Positions 14,951 through 27,170 of a stretch of DNA of 64,000 nt are shown here, in pieces (position 1 is the stretch's first letter; the number at the start of each line of letters is the position of its first letter). The notes below the pieces were generated by a model. That model was not told the origin of the DNA. It made no database searches and saw only the letters and a program-made list of their open reading frames with translations. Source of the stretch: Margaritifera margaritifera (taxonomy: Eukaryota > Mollusca > Bivalvia > Unionida > Margaritiferidae); the NCBI GenBank assembly GCA_029931535.1, contig JAQPZY010001344.1, positions 2,158,501 through 2,222,500 of the forward strand, read 5' to 3'. The translations under genes and the position numbers were made by a program.

Positions 14951-15113
14951 AAGTCCAACGACAGACCGGTTTAAGCCCAACGACAGACCGGTGTTAAGCC
15001 CAACGACAGACCGGTTTTAAGTCCAACGACAGACCGGTTTTAAGCCCAGCGACAGACCGGTTTTTAACCCAACGACAGACCGGTTTTAAACCCAACGACA
15101 GACCGGTTTTAAG
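14951..15113. repeat. 23-bp minisatellite, 7 copies
   Basis: Seven units of the form AAGCCCAACGACAGACCGGT plus TTT. The GACAGACCGGT core is invariant, while the flanking C/T and spacer lengths vary. Confidence 0.95.
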
Positions 15114-15599
15114 CAGATCTGGTTAAGGTTCGTGTACAAACTTTGTATGACATCCGTATGTGGTAAACACAGTACCAATGCTGAATGTTTCTCTATCTTC
15201 AGCTTAATATTTGTTCACATTTATTGGTGTGGTTCATTGTGGGAATCATGCAACTCACGAAATGATGACCATTAATGGGGAAAGATAGTCTTTAAATCAA
15301 ATGTTTAAAATTATTTACAATTTCATGCAGGTGTTTCTGCTTAAATTTGAAAAAGAAATATAACTCTGGCAACTTTTGTATTCAACAATGCAAGAGATGC
15401 ATGCAAATTGTATTTTCAGATTCCACGAAAATCTTTTTTGTAAAACCAATGTACTTCACAATGTAATAGTTAAAGGAATTGAGCTAAAATCTGATTAAGA
15501 AAGGTTTGCTTATCGTCAACTAATAAAAATATATATTGGAAAAGAGCAGATTCTGGTTGATATGTATCTTTATTGGTAAATCTTAACAAAACATAAACA

Positions 15600-15890
15600 T
15601 TATAGAAGTTGCTTATGTTTATAGTGCAGGACGACGGAACGCAGACTTTCCGTGTCAGACATTTCGTGCCAGAAAATTAGAAATACATCGAAATTCATTA
15701 TTATGGAATGCAATAATATGTCCGACGTCTAATGTTACAAAACGATAAAGTCATGCCTTGCATTTCGTATTGAAGTTAATTTAAATTCTTTTAAGGTCAC
15801 TAAGACGTCTATGTAATTATGTTGTAATTTAACTGAACAAACACTTCAGCGAGTTTCACTAATCTTACAGCTCTTTCAAAATTTGATCGT
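15600..15890 (+). repeat. R1 dispersed repeat, longer copy
   Basis: Shares the blocks CTTGCATTTCGTAT, ATGTTGTAATT and TTCAGCGAGTTTCAC with 20318-20500. It also shares TATAGTGCAGGA, GTCAGAC and TGCCAGAAA with 41995-42230. No terminal repeats or coding capacity could be defined. Confidence 0.45.
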
Positions 15891-16573
15891 TGCAATTTAT
15901 GCTGTTATTAGCATGGTAAGTTAGAAACTTTAATGTTATCATCAATTTGCAGTCTAAACTAGATACTTTAATAAATCACATAGCTTATAAACGATGATTA
16001 CTCAGATATTTCATGGGGATGCTGGACTTCGAGACCGACTTTAAAAGAATGATTCTAAAATATTTTAAAATATCGAGTCCATTTAAAAACTTTACTTTCT
16101 CTGTGATCTGTGAAAAATGTTTTCCGAAGCTTTTCATTCGTTTAAACATATCTTTATTCCACACAGTTAATATTTTGAATTCCATATATGTAATATAATC
16201 GCAATCTTTATACTTTTTGTAATTATTGATTTATATATGTTCCTTCTTGTACCAGTCTCAGTTTATTATTAATAATGAACGAATTTTGGACATCCGGCTG
16301 ATGCATTATTGCGTTTCTTTTGCGCACTTCCGAGCTCCAGCTCTATCGTGAAAATTTCTATATCAATGATGCAATTATCAGGACAGATATACAATTACTT
16401 CTGTTCTACATATTTCAATAAAAAAGCGCACATATCATTATTCCATAACATCTATTTGTCAGTCTGTCTGTCGAACATATTTCAGCCAAGAATGATGCAT
16501 ACTGATGAAACATGTGAAATACGCAAGTCAAATTAATACGTTGATTAATTAATTCCGAAATCCTTTTAATCCA

Positions 16574-16639
<66 letters not shown>

Positions 16640-17899
16640 ATTGTATTAGTTTTTAAACTGCCATTATTAATGATCTTTACAAGTGCTACCTCTCCTCAGG
16701 ATGGATAATTACATCAGTTTGCATCATAACGACCTGATTGATTGATTGGATGGTTAGTTGCTTGCTTTATTGATTGATGGACTTCTTGTAAAACTGATTG
16801 TTAAAGCTTAGAATTGGTCTTTGCTTATGTTTGCTCATATTGCACCTTCTACATTTAAGGAAACAAATTGTGCATCCTTGATCTCGAAATAATCTTTTAA
16901 TCCAGTATGTTCCTAGAACTATCAAATGCTTAGTAAAAAAATGGGGGTGGGGGATAAAAAAAAATGACCAACCCTCGTATGAAATAAGATGAAAGAAAAA
17001 AGATTTAATCTGGTGTTTCAAATTTCTCCTGTAACACATCAACGTGATCTTGTTTCATACTTTCTGCGTCAAGTCTTAATCTAATTTTAGCGTACCCAGT
17101 CCTATTTAAATAAAAAGCGGTGCAATTAAAATACCTCGCCTCCTTAAATGTTCCTGCTAATCAGAACCAATTTTGCATTTATACTTCTTCATTAAGCAAT
17201 GAATGGAGACTTACAAAGATGAGCGTTAAGTTCTATACGGTACAATACAGATTGCAGATATGATGCAAAAGACCATGCTTGTAGCAGTGTCACGTGACTT
17301 GCCCAGGGCAACAAACCAAAACTTGCTTATCCGGAGTAAGTTTATTTATAGGCTGGCAAAAAGTGAAAGATGTCAATAAGCTTAGCGGATGGAATAGTTG
17401 TTTTAACATTTGTTCATATGCGACTCTCTGTGGTTCGGCATCTGATACAGTCTATAAAGCGACACAGTATGATCAAACTAAATAAATTCTATATGTGCCT
17501 AAAAATTAATGTAAAACCTAATTTTAAAATGTACCTAATATTTTTTCACTTACAACATCAAAGACATTAGGATATTATTCAAGTCTTACATTTCTCTTGA
17601 AGTAGTAAAAATAGTCTATTTAAAACATTATAACTTGTCAATGGTAAGAAACAAAGCATTCCTCTTATATACAGCCTCTTGAAAACTTATCACAACTACT
17701 GTATCAGAGAATTCTCTCTGAGAATCTCTTAGTAGCACAATTTGTAATCAAAATATTTGGGTTGAAATTCTTCTAGATCACACATATATGCCATCTGATT
17801 AAATAGCTTTAAAAGTATAAACGTATTATTCGTTCGCTTCATAGGCAACATATACTAACCAAATTTGAAACAACGAACAACCTTGGACTAATATATCTA

Positions 17900-17974
<75 letters not shown>

Positions 17975-19601
17975 ATTTAATTATTATATACGTGATAAAT
18001 GAATAAATGAAGCAATAATGAAAACTGGTCATTGTCATTCTGATTTAACATAACCAACTGCGCCAAATAAAAACCAAATAAACAAAAAAAAAAAAGAAGA
18101 AAAAAAAAAAAGAACCGTCTTTGTTTCTTTGACTTCTATATTCGAGGATGGTAATAACCCAAATAAATTTCACTGGAAGCGAAGAAGTTTAAAAGTTTCA
18201 GAAAGTTTATTTCTGCTATGCAAACGTTATTGTTTATCTTGTGTATTTTTGCACAAGTGTTATAGATTACAAACAAGTGGATTTTGTAACAAAGGTACAA
18301 AAGAGCACATGAATTATGCCGATTAGTAAGATGGATCCACGAATTTCTTAGCTAATTGCCATGCGTCACAATCTCCACCAAATCAGGTGTTTTAAAAAAG
18401 TGAGTTTGTAGATTAAATTTTTAAATCAATAGCAAACCATATTTTAAAAATAATTAATTAATGGAACTTGCCAACAATTAGTGATACCATAGGTTGTCAA
18501 AACAATTTAACATTTAAGTGGATACACACACAGACTGACGCTATCTCTAAGCTACAAAGTCGTGTTTGCAGTATGTTGAAGCAAGCCTTCATTTCCTTTT
18601 CTGACTCATTTTGATTGTACATGCTTTGCTCTTTCTGCCTCTGCAACAGTCAGTAAAAGCGTCTTAGACGTACTTCACGTGATCGCATGAAAAGATTGTG
18701 TTTGTCATGACTTTACCTGAATAATATTACAGATGATGACGTGGTTTATTTTGAGAGAGTGAACGCATCAGGTCTTGCCTCTACATTTATAGGCTGAATA
18801 CAATCGGATGGATGGAAAAGAGAAGTTTAGATTTGGATGTATCTTCAAGTGAGGAGGTTGTCAACAATTAAATATATGTAGATGTATCTTCAATTGAGAA
18901 GTTTGTCAACAATTAAATATTTCGCCTTACTATATCATCTTACAATTACTAGTAAATCTCGACTATAAAGGCTTTAATTATCTTGACTAAAACGTTATTT
19001 CATTCGGTATCTGGTATATGTATTTTGTTCACGAAACAAATCTTCTATAGCTCAATAAAACTCTTCCTTGAGTCACACACATTACCATGACAACCTTCGA
19101 AAAATTGACTTTGAGTGACATCAGAATTCGTTCCTGCTGGTGCAGTAAATTGACACGTACACATTATAAGAAAGGCCGTTACATTTCTTGAGTTCTTGTC
19201 ATGAGCAGGCTAATTGTAATTAAACCAATGATTGAAAACTAACCATTTCAACTCAGCTGGACATCATGTCCAGTCCCAAGAAATGCTACCCATTGGTTTA
19301 AAACAAAGAGTGACCATGAACTGGTCATTAAAAATGAATATTGGATACTGCATATATGAACACGTGGCAAAATTGTCTGAAATGAAAAACTCTAGTCCAA
19401 AAGTGTTCTGATGAACCCACCATAGGCATTATTTCATGCATGTTATGGTGGGTATATTTTGCAAGTTCTCGCATTATAAAAATATCGCACTGAATTTGAG
19501 ATAAAAATAAATAATAGCAGGACCCTAGTCTCACCCAGAATGAGTAGCAGAACTTATAACGACTTTTCTGAAGTGCCCAACATCTATAACAGACATAAGC
19601 C
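15891..19601. other. noncoding tract with microsatellites
   Basis: Contains (AT)n at 16577-16634 and a (CTAT)n-(AT)n-(GT)n compound array at 17890-17980. Six or so small open frames (60-90 codons) show no family resemblance or consistent composition. No gene is supported. Confidence 0.5.
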
Positions 19602-19805
19602 TATAATAGTCATCTAGAAATGTTATAGATAATCAATACGTAGTTATCTGTAATAATAGTCATCTAGAAATGTTATAGATAAATCAATACGTTGTTATCT
19701 GTAATAATAGTCATCTAGAACTGTTATAGATAAATCAATACGTAGTTATCTGTAATAATAGTCATCTAGAACTGTCATAGATAAATCAATACGTAGTTAT
19801 CTGTA
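19602..19805. repeat. 51-bp minisatellite, 4 copies
   Basis: Four units containing ATAATAGTCATCTAGAA, TGTTATAGATAAATCAATAC and GTAGTTATCTGT. They are nearly identical, with single-base changes. Confidence 0.9.
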
Positions 19806-20317
19806 TAGTGGACAACAAGGACAGTTTCTTTTAATTTGAAGTCTGAATTTGTCGATGGGTCTGACGGAAGTATATAATGAGTGGAGCCTTCCTCTGGCTT
19901 TCGCATCTGTGTTAGATATTAGGATAGGGAGTTCAGATGGCATGTCCAATTGCAATCATGGAATTTCTCTGATGTTGCTTAATAGCATAAATGATATATG
20001 TTTAACACCAGAATTTGCAAATTGTGCTAATCTTTGAATAAGTACTTCACAAATATTATTAAGAGACCTTACAAACATTATTGATGCCCACTGCCAAACA
20101 TATTATATACAGTGTCTAATACGGTAAAATGTATGCTGTTCATGATTTTTGTTCATGAGAAGAAAAAAAACTGTCCTTTTTTAGATATGTGTTCTCATAT
20201 CACAATTATATTGAAAAGCTTGCATGCTAGCTATGCAAAATGGAGTGAAAGGCAGAAACATTATATACGGATTGTTGATGCTAACATTTTATACCAGAAA
20301 ACTATAAATACTTTATA

Positions 20318-20500
20318 GTTCTCTAACATGCAACACAAGTAATCTGTCTGGCGCCAGATACCTCAAAACCAATTAAAGATATGACTTGCATTTCGTATAA
20401 AAGTTTAATTTACTTTTTACAAGTTTATCTGAGATGCCTTAGCTGTCATGTTGTAATTGAACCGCACAAGTGTTTCAGCGATTTTCACAGATATTGATTT
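20318..20500 (+). repeat. R1 dispersed repeat copy
   Basis: Starts CTCTAACATGCAACAC, as at 1338. It continues with CTTGCATTTCGTAT, ATGTTGTAATTGAAC and TTTCAGCGATTTTCAC, which align to 15.76-15.86 kb. Confidence 0.45.
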
Positions 20501-21861
20501 GAACCATTTAAAGATTAACGCTTCCACCTTGGTACTGTTACAACAGATGGGGTAGATGGAGAGTGAAGATTGACAAATTACTGTTTATCATGAAATTGCT
20601 CTCGTTAAGGTTTTCCAATAAAATACATACTTTTCATTTGGTACGTGACAGGCCCATGAAGGCTGCGGAATTATGTGACTGACATTATATTACTTTATAA
20701 AACAAATAATACTAATTGTTTATTCTTCACATGTCCAGACTTAGTCAAACTTTCTTTCAGTCGGTTTCTTGTCGCGATTATTTTCAGAATGATTTTAATT
20801 ACTTTCCACGAACATTTATTATGTATAACAATAGCACAATTGGGGAAAGATGTTGAGCAGCTTAACTGATTGCTTTTGCAATGCATGTAAAATTACGTTA
20901 GTAGACTAGAAACTCAAATCAGAACTGTTGGATTGATACACTGATCGAATTTAAATGGATTAAAAATGTAAAGGTTAATTGTTGAATTAATTGATGTAAA
21001 AATTATCTATGGATCAAACTATTCTTTGATTGATTGATTGATTGATTATTTGATTGATAAACAGCAAAATATTGATTTGTATGTTGCAAACGGCAATTTA
21101 CATGTGGGCTAATAAAAGGAATATTCCAGATTTTTGAAAGCCTAACGTTAAACAAATTCAGTGTGAATAATTAGTCATACGAACTTAGCCTTGTTTTTCT
21201 CTGAGTAAGAGGAGTTTATCCTGCATTAGGATAATAATGTATGACGTGTTTAGATTCAAACTAGCATGATAGGATTTGTAAATGTAGCTTACAACCCAAA
21301 ACAGTATCACTGAAATATATCGAAGTATACTACATCAAAGCCATGTAATTTTAAATACTTCTTCGCATACTAGTATGCTAGACAAATCACATGCCATTCG
21401 ATGTCCCCACCTACTTATATCTGACCTACAAAATCCCGCAAACAAAACTTTAACACAAAACTGTAACATTGACGCCGTCGCCGTCGCCGTCAGAAAGTAA
21501 TACCTATATCTCGCCATGTTAACTATCATTCCAGTCAATAATTCTAAATTACATTTGTGTACACCGAGAATCTTATAATCTTAATAGTGTCAGAGAACAA
21601 AACATCACTAAAATGTCACAGAGATTTGAGGGATTACTTCACATTTATTGTCCAGAAGAGAATAATATTTTAAATGCTCGTGAGAGAATCATATTTTAAA
21701 TGAACTCCATGGATCTATATTGAGTGTTTCTAGCGTGTCATATCTTTGAAATTATTTGATTCACATACTTTTTAAAATGCAAGGCTCAAGTTTGAATTAT
21801 AATTAAAAATGGACAAGTCAATGAATTATTTAATTTATTCTGCCCAGCTCTTCATAGTCAC
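20501..21861. other. noncoding tract
   Basis: No gene is seen. A GCCGTC hexanucleotide run near 21475-21492 and a (TTGA)n run near 21030 are the only structures noted. Confidence 0.45.
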
Positions 21862-22157
21862 AGATACCTGTCGTGTGACATTCTATTCTCCAGATGTTAC
21901 TAGTCAGGCAACATACTTGTCGTTTGACATTCTATTCTCCAGATGTTACTAGTCAGGCAAGATACTTGTCGTGTGACATTCTATTCTCCAGATGTTACTA
22001 GTCAGGCAACATACTTGTCGTGTGACATTCTATTCTCCAGAAGTTACTAGTCAGGCAACATACTTGTCGTGTGACATTCTATTCTCCAGATGTTACTAGT
22101 CAGGCAACATACTTGTCGTGTGACATTCTATTCTCCAGATGTTATTAGTCAGGCAAT
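21862..22157. repeat. 49-bp minisatellite, 6 copies
   Basis: Six near-identical units containing GTCGTGTGACATTCTATTCT and CCAGATGTTACTAGTCAGGC. The array ends about 90 bp before the retrotransposon at 22248. Confidence 0.95.
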
Positions 22158-22247
22158 TATAAAGTAGATAACTGCTGTCCATATTCCAGTTAAAACAGGC
22201 ATATACAAATTTAAGGCATATATTTATCAATCAATCTTTCTATCTAT

Positions 22248-22949
22248 TGTTATGTACGATGTTTATATAATATTATAAATATTTTAGGAAATTATAAATG
22301 TTTCTTCACTTTAATATTGAATTAGGTTGTTTTGATCAATATGTTTTCTCAATTTGAAGGTCAAGGTTGAATTTTGTTTACAGTTAGAATTCCATTAAGA
22401 TGACTCATGTTCTAGAACATTCTGTCATGTGACCAATCTTTATATATACCATGTTTGGTGGACATTTATTCAGTTTTGACATTACCATCAGTCTTGTAAA
22501 GAGCTATTACAGTTGTGAAAATTCATTCCAAATTCTAAGAGAGGAATTATTTTAAATATTCATTGGATTATAACAGTGCTCATAATCTTTTGGATTTTGG
22601 ATTTTTAATTGACAATTTTGGAATTTATGTGAACTTATTCAGAGATTTTTGAATACTTCATTTTGACATCAGCACATCAAGATTACTAGTACATCAGGAC
22701 TTTGGAGACCATTAGCACATCATAACATTCAAGGACACAGCCGTGAATTTGGAACATTCTATATTTAGGACTTGTGATTAGAACAATCATTCTTTTTGGA
22801 TTATTAGGATTTCAAAACACATTACTGTAAGTGACTTTTTGATTTTTCATTTTAATTATCTAGTAATAAGTTGCTTGTTGATTTTTTACTTGATTTGTTG
22901 GTTTCACTTTCTTTTTGTTACATTTTTCTTAGACCACAGAGTCGTAACC
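22248..22949 (+). repeat. 5' LTR of copy 1
   Basis: 702 bp, TGTTATG to GTAAC, with the last base changed (C for A). It lacks 49 bp that follow AATATT in the 3' LTR, up to the shared GAATTAGGTTG. Confidence 0.93.
22438..22448 (+). promoter_or_regulatory. LTR TATA-box candidate
   Basis: CTTTATATATACC within the LTR, repeated in the 3' LTR near 27411-27421 and, reversed, in copy 2's LTRs. Its position fits a U3 promoter with R starting about 30 bp downstream. Inferred from sequence only. Confidence 0.45.
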
Positions 22950-22954
22950 GAAAT

Positions 22955-22980
22955 TGGGGGCTCGTCATCCGGGATCTGAA
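22955..22980 (+). other. primer-binding site, tRNA-Pro-like
   Basis: Five bases after the LTR stands TGGGGGCTCGTC, matching the complement of the tRNA-Pro 3' end used by many vertebrate retroviruses (TGGGGGCTCGTCCGGGAT). Here AT is inserted before CCGGGATCTGAA. Copy 2 has TGGGGGCCTTTCCGGGAT at the same place, with three substitutions and no insert. Confidence 0.7.
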
Positions 22981-23114
22981 TTTCTTTAAAGCATATTAGA
23001 GATATTAAATTTATCTTTGAAATTCATATTGATTTTGTCTCGGAATTTTTTTTGGCTTTGGCAAAGATTTTTATATAGAGAAATTTTTTTGTGTGAAACC
23101 AACAAGCATTTACA

Positions 23115-26100
23115 ATGGCATCTAATGTTCAGAATTTCATTTCAAAACCTATCCAGGAGGGGATAGAGTGCATGAGAAAGTTAATTGAAGAGTTCAAAAG
23201 GTGCATCCATAGTGATGTTAAAACCTATCTTGACGAGCGGAATGTGGAAACTTTGGAAAATGCTGCTCGTATGGCTGATGATTATTCCTTGACTCACAAA
23301 ATTTCATTTGGCAATAAGTCGTCCTCTCAGCAGTTTTCTGGTAAAAAACCATTTCAATCTCATTCGAGTACTTCCAAATTTCACAACAGCACAACTGTTA
23401 GGAATCAAACATCTGATAAGACTGATCAGAAATCCTTATCTCTTCCTACGTGCACTTATTGTAAAACGAAAGGGCACGTTATTTCTGATTGCTTCAAGTT
23501 GAAAAATAAGCAACAGAGTAAAGACAGAGCTTTTCCAAATGCTCTTATTTCTACGAGGTCAAGGTCACGGTCTTGTATTAAAAGCAATACATTTGTTGGG
23601 TCAAACAAACCCCAGTCTGATTCTATTTTGGAGGCTTATGAACCATTTATGTCAGAAGGTTCTATATCACTTATTGGTGATTCTGCCAAACCTATCCCAA
23701 TTAAAATATTAAGGGACACTGGAGCTTCTCAGAGTCTTTTATTATCAGGTACTTTGCCTTTGTCTGAGGAGTCTTCTTCAAGTGAAAGTGTTCTTGTTCA
23801 GGGAGTAGAGTGCGGCTTTGTAAATGTTCCTCTCCATTGTGTAAATTTGGCATCAGACTTAGTTTCTGGACCTGTGACTGTTGGGGCAGTGACTTCTTTA
23901 CCCATAGAGGGTGTTCATTTATTACTAGGCAATGACCTAGCTGGAGATAAGGTTGTGGTTAATCCACTTGTAACTGACAAGCCTTGTTTGGATCAGAAAG
24001 TTGATCCTGTCGAAACTGAAATCCCTGATTTGTACCCTGCTTGTGCAGTTACTAGAGCTATGGCAAAAAGAGCTCTTGAGAGTGATGTTGATCAGGATAT
24101 TATTCCTTTAGCTGACACATGTATTGGTCAGTTTTTTGATGAGGTCATTTTTTCCTCAGGTATTGATCAATCAAATGGTATTGATCACAGTGATCCTCTT
24201 TTGGCAACTCATTCTCTTTGTTCTAATCAGGATGACACACGACAATCCCTTGTCGTTGAACAGGAGCAAGATCCCGAGATATCTTGTTTGTTTCAGAGGG
24301 CTATTAGTGAAACTGAAGCCACACAAGTTCCAGTGTGTTACTTTGTGAACAATGGGGTTCTTATGAGGAAATGGAGACCACTTGATGTACCCGCTGGTGA
24401 CGAGTGGTCAGTGAGCTATCAAATTGTTGTTCCTAAGTCATATCGACAGGAAATTCTTAATTTAGCCCATGAAACTCCTTTGGCTGGTCATTTAGGAGTC
24501 CGTAAGACTTATCACAAGATCTTGAATCATTTTTATTGGCCGAAACTCAAAAGTGATGTTTCTAAATACTGCAGATCTTGTCACACTTGTCAAATGGTAG
24601 GAAAACCCAATCAGAAGATACCTAAGGCTCATCTGCAACCTATTCCTGCATTTGATGAACCATTTAGTAGAATAATTGTAGACTGTGTTGGTCATTTACC
24701 TAAAACCAAATCAGGCAACCAATACTTGTTGACCATCATGTGTGCATCTACAAGATTTCCAGAGGCAATTCCTCTGAGAAATATAAAAACTAAAACTATT
24801 GTGAAAGGTTTGGTGAAGTTTTTTACACTTGTTGACCTTCCCAAATCTGTCCAGTCGGATCAAGGGTCAAATTTTATGTCTGGAATTTTCCAACAAGTTA
24901 TGCATGAATTAGGTATCCAACAGTTTAAATCTTCTGCCTATCACCCTGAAAGTCAAGGTGCTTTGGAAAGATTTCATCAAACTTTGAAGAATATAATTCG
25001 ATCATATTGCTTTGATACAGAAAAGGATTGGGATGAGGGTGTTCATTTGTTGTTGTTTGCTGTTAGGGAATCAGTTGAAGAGTCGTTGGGTTTTAGTCCC
25101 TTTGAACTAGTTTTTGGTCATACTGTCCGTGGACCATTGAAATTATTGAAAGAGAAACTTCTTTCAAATGAAGACTCAAAGATTAATTTTCTTGATTATG
25201 TCTCTGATTTCAAATACAAGTTGTCAAAGGCCTGTGAAGTAGCAAGAACTAATCTTCACACTACTCAGTCAAAAATGAAATTAAGGTATGTCAGAAATAC
25301 ACAGGAAAGGAGTTTTAAACCTGGTGACAAAGTTCTGGCTCTCTTTCCCATACCTCAAAATCCTCTTCAGGCTAAATTTTATGGTCCTTATACCGTTGAA
25401 AAGAAAGTAAATGACTTAAATTATATCATTAACACTCCTGGGAGACGGAAACAGAAACAACTTTGTCATATAAATATGTTAAAGGAATATTTTGACAGAG
25501 ATAGCTCAGCTAATTATTCTGTTAATTTAGTTGTACCTGTCCCACACAGTAAAGATATCAACGATGGAATACAATCAGACTATAGTGACTCTGGTATAAC
25601 CAATCTTCGGAATTCAGAAATATTGAACAATCTAGGCCAGAAACTTTCACATCTACAACAACAGGAAAGAAATGAACTAAAACAGCTATTACATGACTAT
25701 GAGCACTTGTTTCCTGATGTTCCAACACGAACACGAACAAGTACAATTTATCATGACATTGACATTGTAGATTCTGCGCCTGTGAAACAGCATCCTTATA
25801 GGATGAATCCTCTCAAACAGAACTATCTGAAGAAAGAAATTCAGTATTTACTGGAGAATGATTTCATAGAACCAAGTAAAAGTAACTGGAGTTCACCATG
25901 TATTCTTGTTCCCAAGCCAGATAATACATTCCGTATGTGTACTGACTATAGAAAAGTCAACAGTGTCACAAAAACTGATTCATTTCCAATCCCAAGAATG
26001 GACGATTGCATTGATAAAATTGGAAATGCGGAATATGTCAACAAGTTTGACCTTTTAAAAGGATTCTGGCAAATTCCACTGACGGAAAGGGCAAAAGAAA

Positions 26101-27032
26101 TTTCAGCATTTGTAACTCCAGATGGACTTTATCAATATAAAGTCATGCCGTTTGGAATGAAAAATTCGCCTGCAACGTTTCAACGTCTGATGAACATGAT
26201 AACATTTGGTCTTGATAATTGTGACGCTTATATCGATGACGTAATTATCTACAACAACACCTGGGAAGATCATTTGGAAACCATTCAAAAATTCTTCGAT
26301 CGACTCAGTGATGCGAATCTGACAATTAATTTGAGCAAAAGTGAGTTTTGCCGTGCTTGTGTCACATTTTTAGGACATATTGTGGGACAAGGTCAAGTTA
26401 AACGTATAGAAGCTAAGGTCAAAGCTATCTCTGAATTTCAAGTTCCAACTTGTAAAAAGCAACTGATGCGATTTCTAGGTATGGCTGAATATTATCGGAA
26501 ATTTTGTTCCAATTTTTCCCAAATTGCTGAACCTTTGACAAGTTTATTGAGTAAGAAAGCCAAATTTTATTGGTCTGACAAGTGTCAGGAATCTTTTGAC
26601 AAGTTAAAGGCCATGCTTAAGAATGCACCAGTTCTTTCTGCACCAAATTTTAGCCAATCATTTAAATTATCTGTTGATGCAAGTGATGTAGGGGTTGGTG
26701 GAGTATTGATTCAGGAAGACAAAAGTGGTGTGGATCACCCTGTGTGTTATTTTTCTAAAAAACTAAACAAGCACCAGAAAAATTATTCCACAATTGAGAA
26801 GGAATGTTTGGCTTTGATATTGGCTTTACAGCATTTTGAAGTGTATGTTACCTCAGCTCTTTCTCCAGTTATTGTGTACAGTGATCACAATCCCCTTACT
26901 TTCATCAACAAAATGAAAGATAAAAATCGGAGATTGTTGAGATGTAGTTTGATATTGCAGGAATATAACATTGACATCAAACACATCAGTGGAAAAGACA
27001 ATGTGATTGCAGATGCACTCTCACGTGCCTAG
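23115..27032 (+). CDS. Gag-Pol polyprotein with integrase upstream of RT, capsid deleted
   Basis: One uninterrupted 1305-residue frame. Seen in order: short Gag start (1-22); remnant of the capsid C-terminus (23-64); CCHC zinc knuckle C113-C116-H121-C126; aspartic protease DTGAS at 201-205 with LLGND near 270; integrase zinc finger H452-H459-C489-C492; integrase core D523, D582, E618 (DD35E); GPY motif at 757-759; RT with YIDD at 1039-1042; RNase H with D1188, E1228/E1230 and D1257. It would process itself, copy RNA to DNA and insert it. Compared with copy 2, about 800 bp after residue 22 are missing, removing most of the SCAN-like capsid while keeping the frame. The start ATG has the same context as the broken copy. 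Known Ty3/Gypsy elements usually end with integrase; this order is that of Gmr1-like elements. Confidence 0.93.
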   Translation: MASNVQNFISKPIQEGIECMRKLIEEFKRCIHSDVKTYLDERNVETLENAARMADDYSLTHKISFGNKSSSQQFSGKKPFQSHSSTSKFHNSTTVRNQTSDKTDQKSLSLPTCTYCKTKGHVISDCFKLKNKQQSKDRAFPNALISTRSRSRSCIKSNTFVGSNKPQSDSILEAYEPFMSEGSISLIGDSAKPIPIKILRDTGASQSLLLSGTLPLSEESSSSESVLVQGVECGFVNVPLHCVNLASDLVSGPVTVGAVTSLPIEGVHLLLGNDLAGDKVVVNPLVTDKPCLDQKVDPVETEIPDLYPACAVTRAMAKRALESDVDQDIIPLADTCIGQFFDEVIFSSGIDQSNGIDHSDPLLATHSLCSNQDDTRQSLVVEQEQDPEISCLFQRAISETEATQVPVCYFVNNGVLMRKWRPLDVPAGDEWSVSYQIVVPKSYRQEILNLAHETPLAGHLGVRKTYHKILNHFYWPKLKSDVSKYCRSCHTCQMVGKPNQKIPKAHLQPIPAFDEPFSRIIVDCVGHLPKTKSGNQYLLTIMCASTRFPEAIPLRNIKTKTIVKGLVKFFTLVDLPKSVQSDQGSNFMSGIFQQVMHELGIQQFKSSAYHPESQGALERFHQTLKNIIRSYCFDTEKDWDEGVHLLLFAVRESVEESLGFSPFELVFGHTVRGPLKLLKEKLLSNEDSKINFLDYVSDFKYKLSKACEVARTNLHTTQSKMKLRYVRNTQERSFKPGDKVLALFPIPQNPLQAKFYGPYTVEKKVNDLNYIINTPGRRKQKQLCHINMLKEYFDRDSSANYSVNLVVPVPHSKDINDGIQSDYSDSGITNLRNSEILNNLGQKLSHLQQQERNELKQLLHDYEHLFPDVPTRTRTSTIYHDIDIVDSAPVKQHPYRMNPLKQNYLKKEIQYLLENDFIEPSKSNWSSPCILVPKPDNTFRMCTDYRKVNSVTKTDSFPIPRMDDCIDKIGNAEYVNKFDLLKGFWQIPLTERAKEISAFVTPDGLYQYKVMPFGMKNSPATFQRLMNMITFGLDNCDAYIDDVIIYNNTWEDHLETIQKFFDRLSDANLTINLSKSEFCRACVTFLGHIVGQGQVKRIEAKVKAISEFQVPTCKKQLMRFLGMAEYYRKFCSNFSQIAEPLTSLLSKKAKFYWSDKCQESFDKLKAMLKNAPVLSAPNFSQSFKLSVDASDVGVGGVLIQEDKSGVDHPVCYFSKKLNKHQKNYSTIEKECLALILALQHFEVYVTSALSPVIVYSDHNPLTFINKMKDKNRRLLRCSLILQEYNIDIKHISGKDNVIADALSRA

Positions 27033-27161
27033 AAATGTAATATTGCTTGATGTAATTAAGTCCAGTATCATAAAACATGTTCTTATGTAATTTTGGTTAT
27101 TGTAGTATTAGATGTATATTCAAAAGAAAGCTTTATTATATAAATCTTTCTTTTTCTTTAT

Positions 27162-27170
27162 GAGGGGAGG
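27162..27170 (+). other. polypurine tract
   Basis: GAGGGGAGG lies directly before the 3' LTR TGTTATG, the expected plus-strand primer. It is the same in copy 2 (complement at 31485-31493). Confidence 0.8.
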
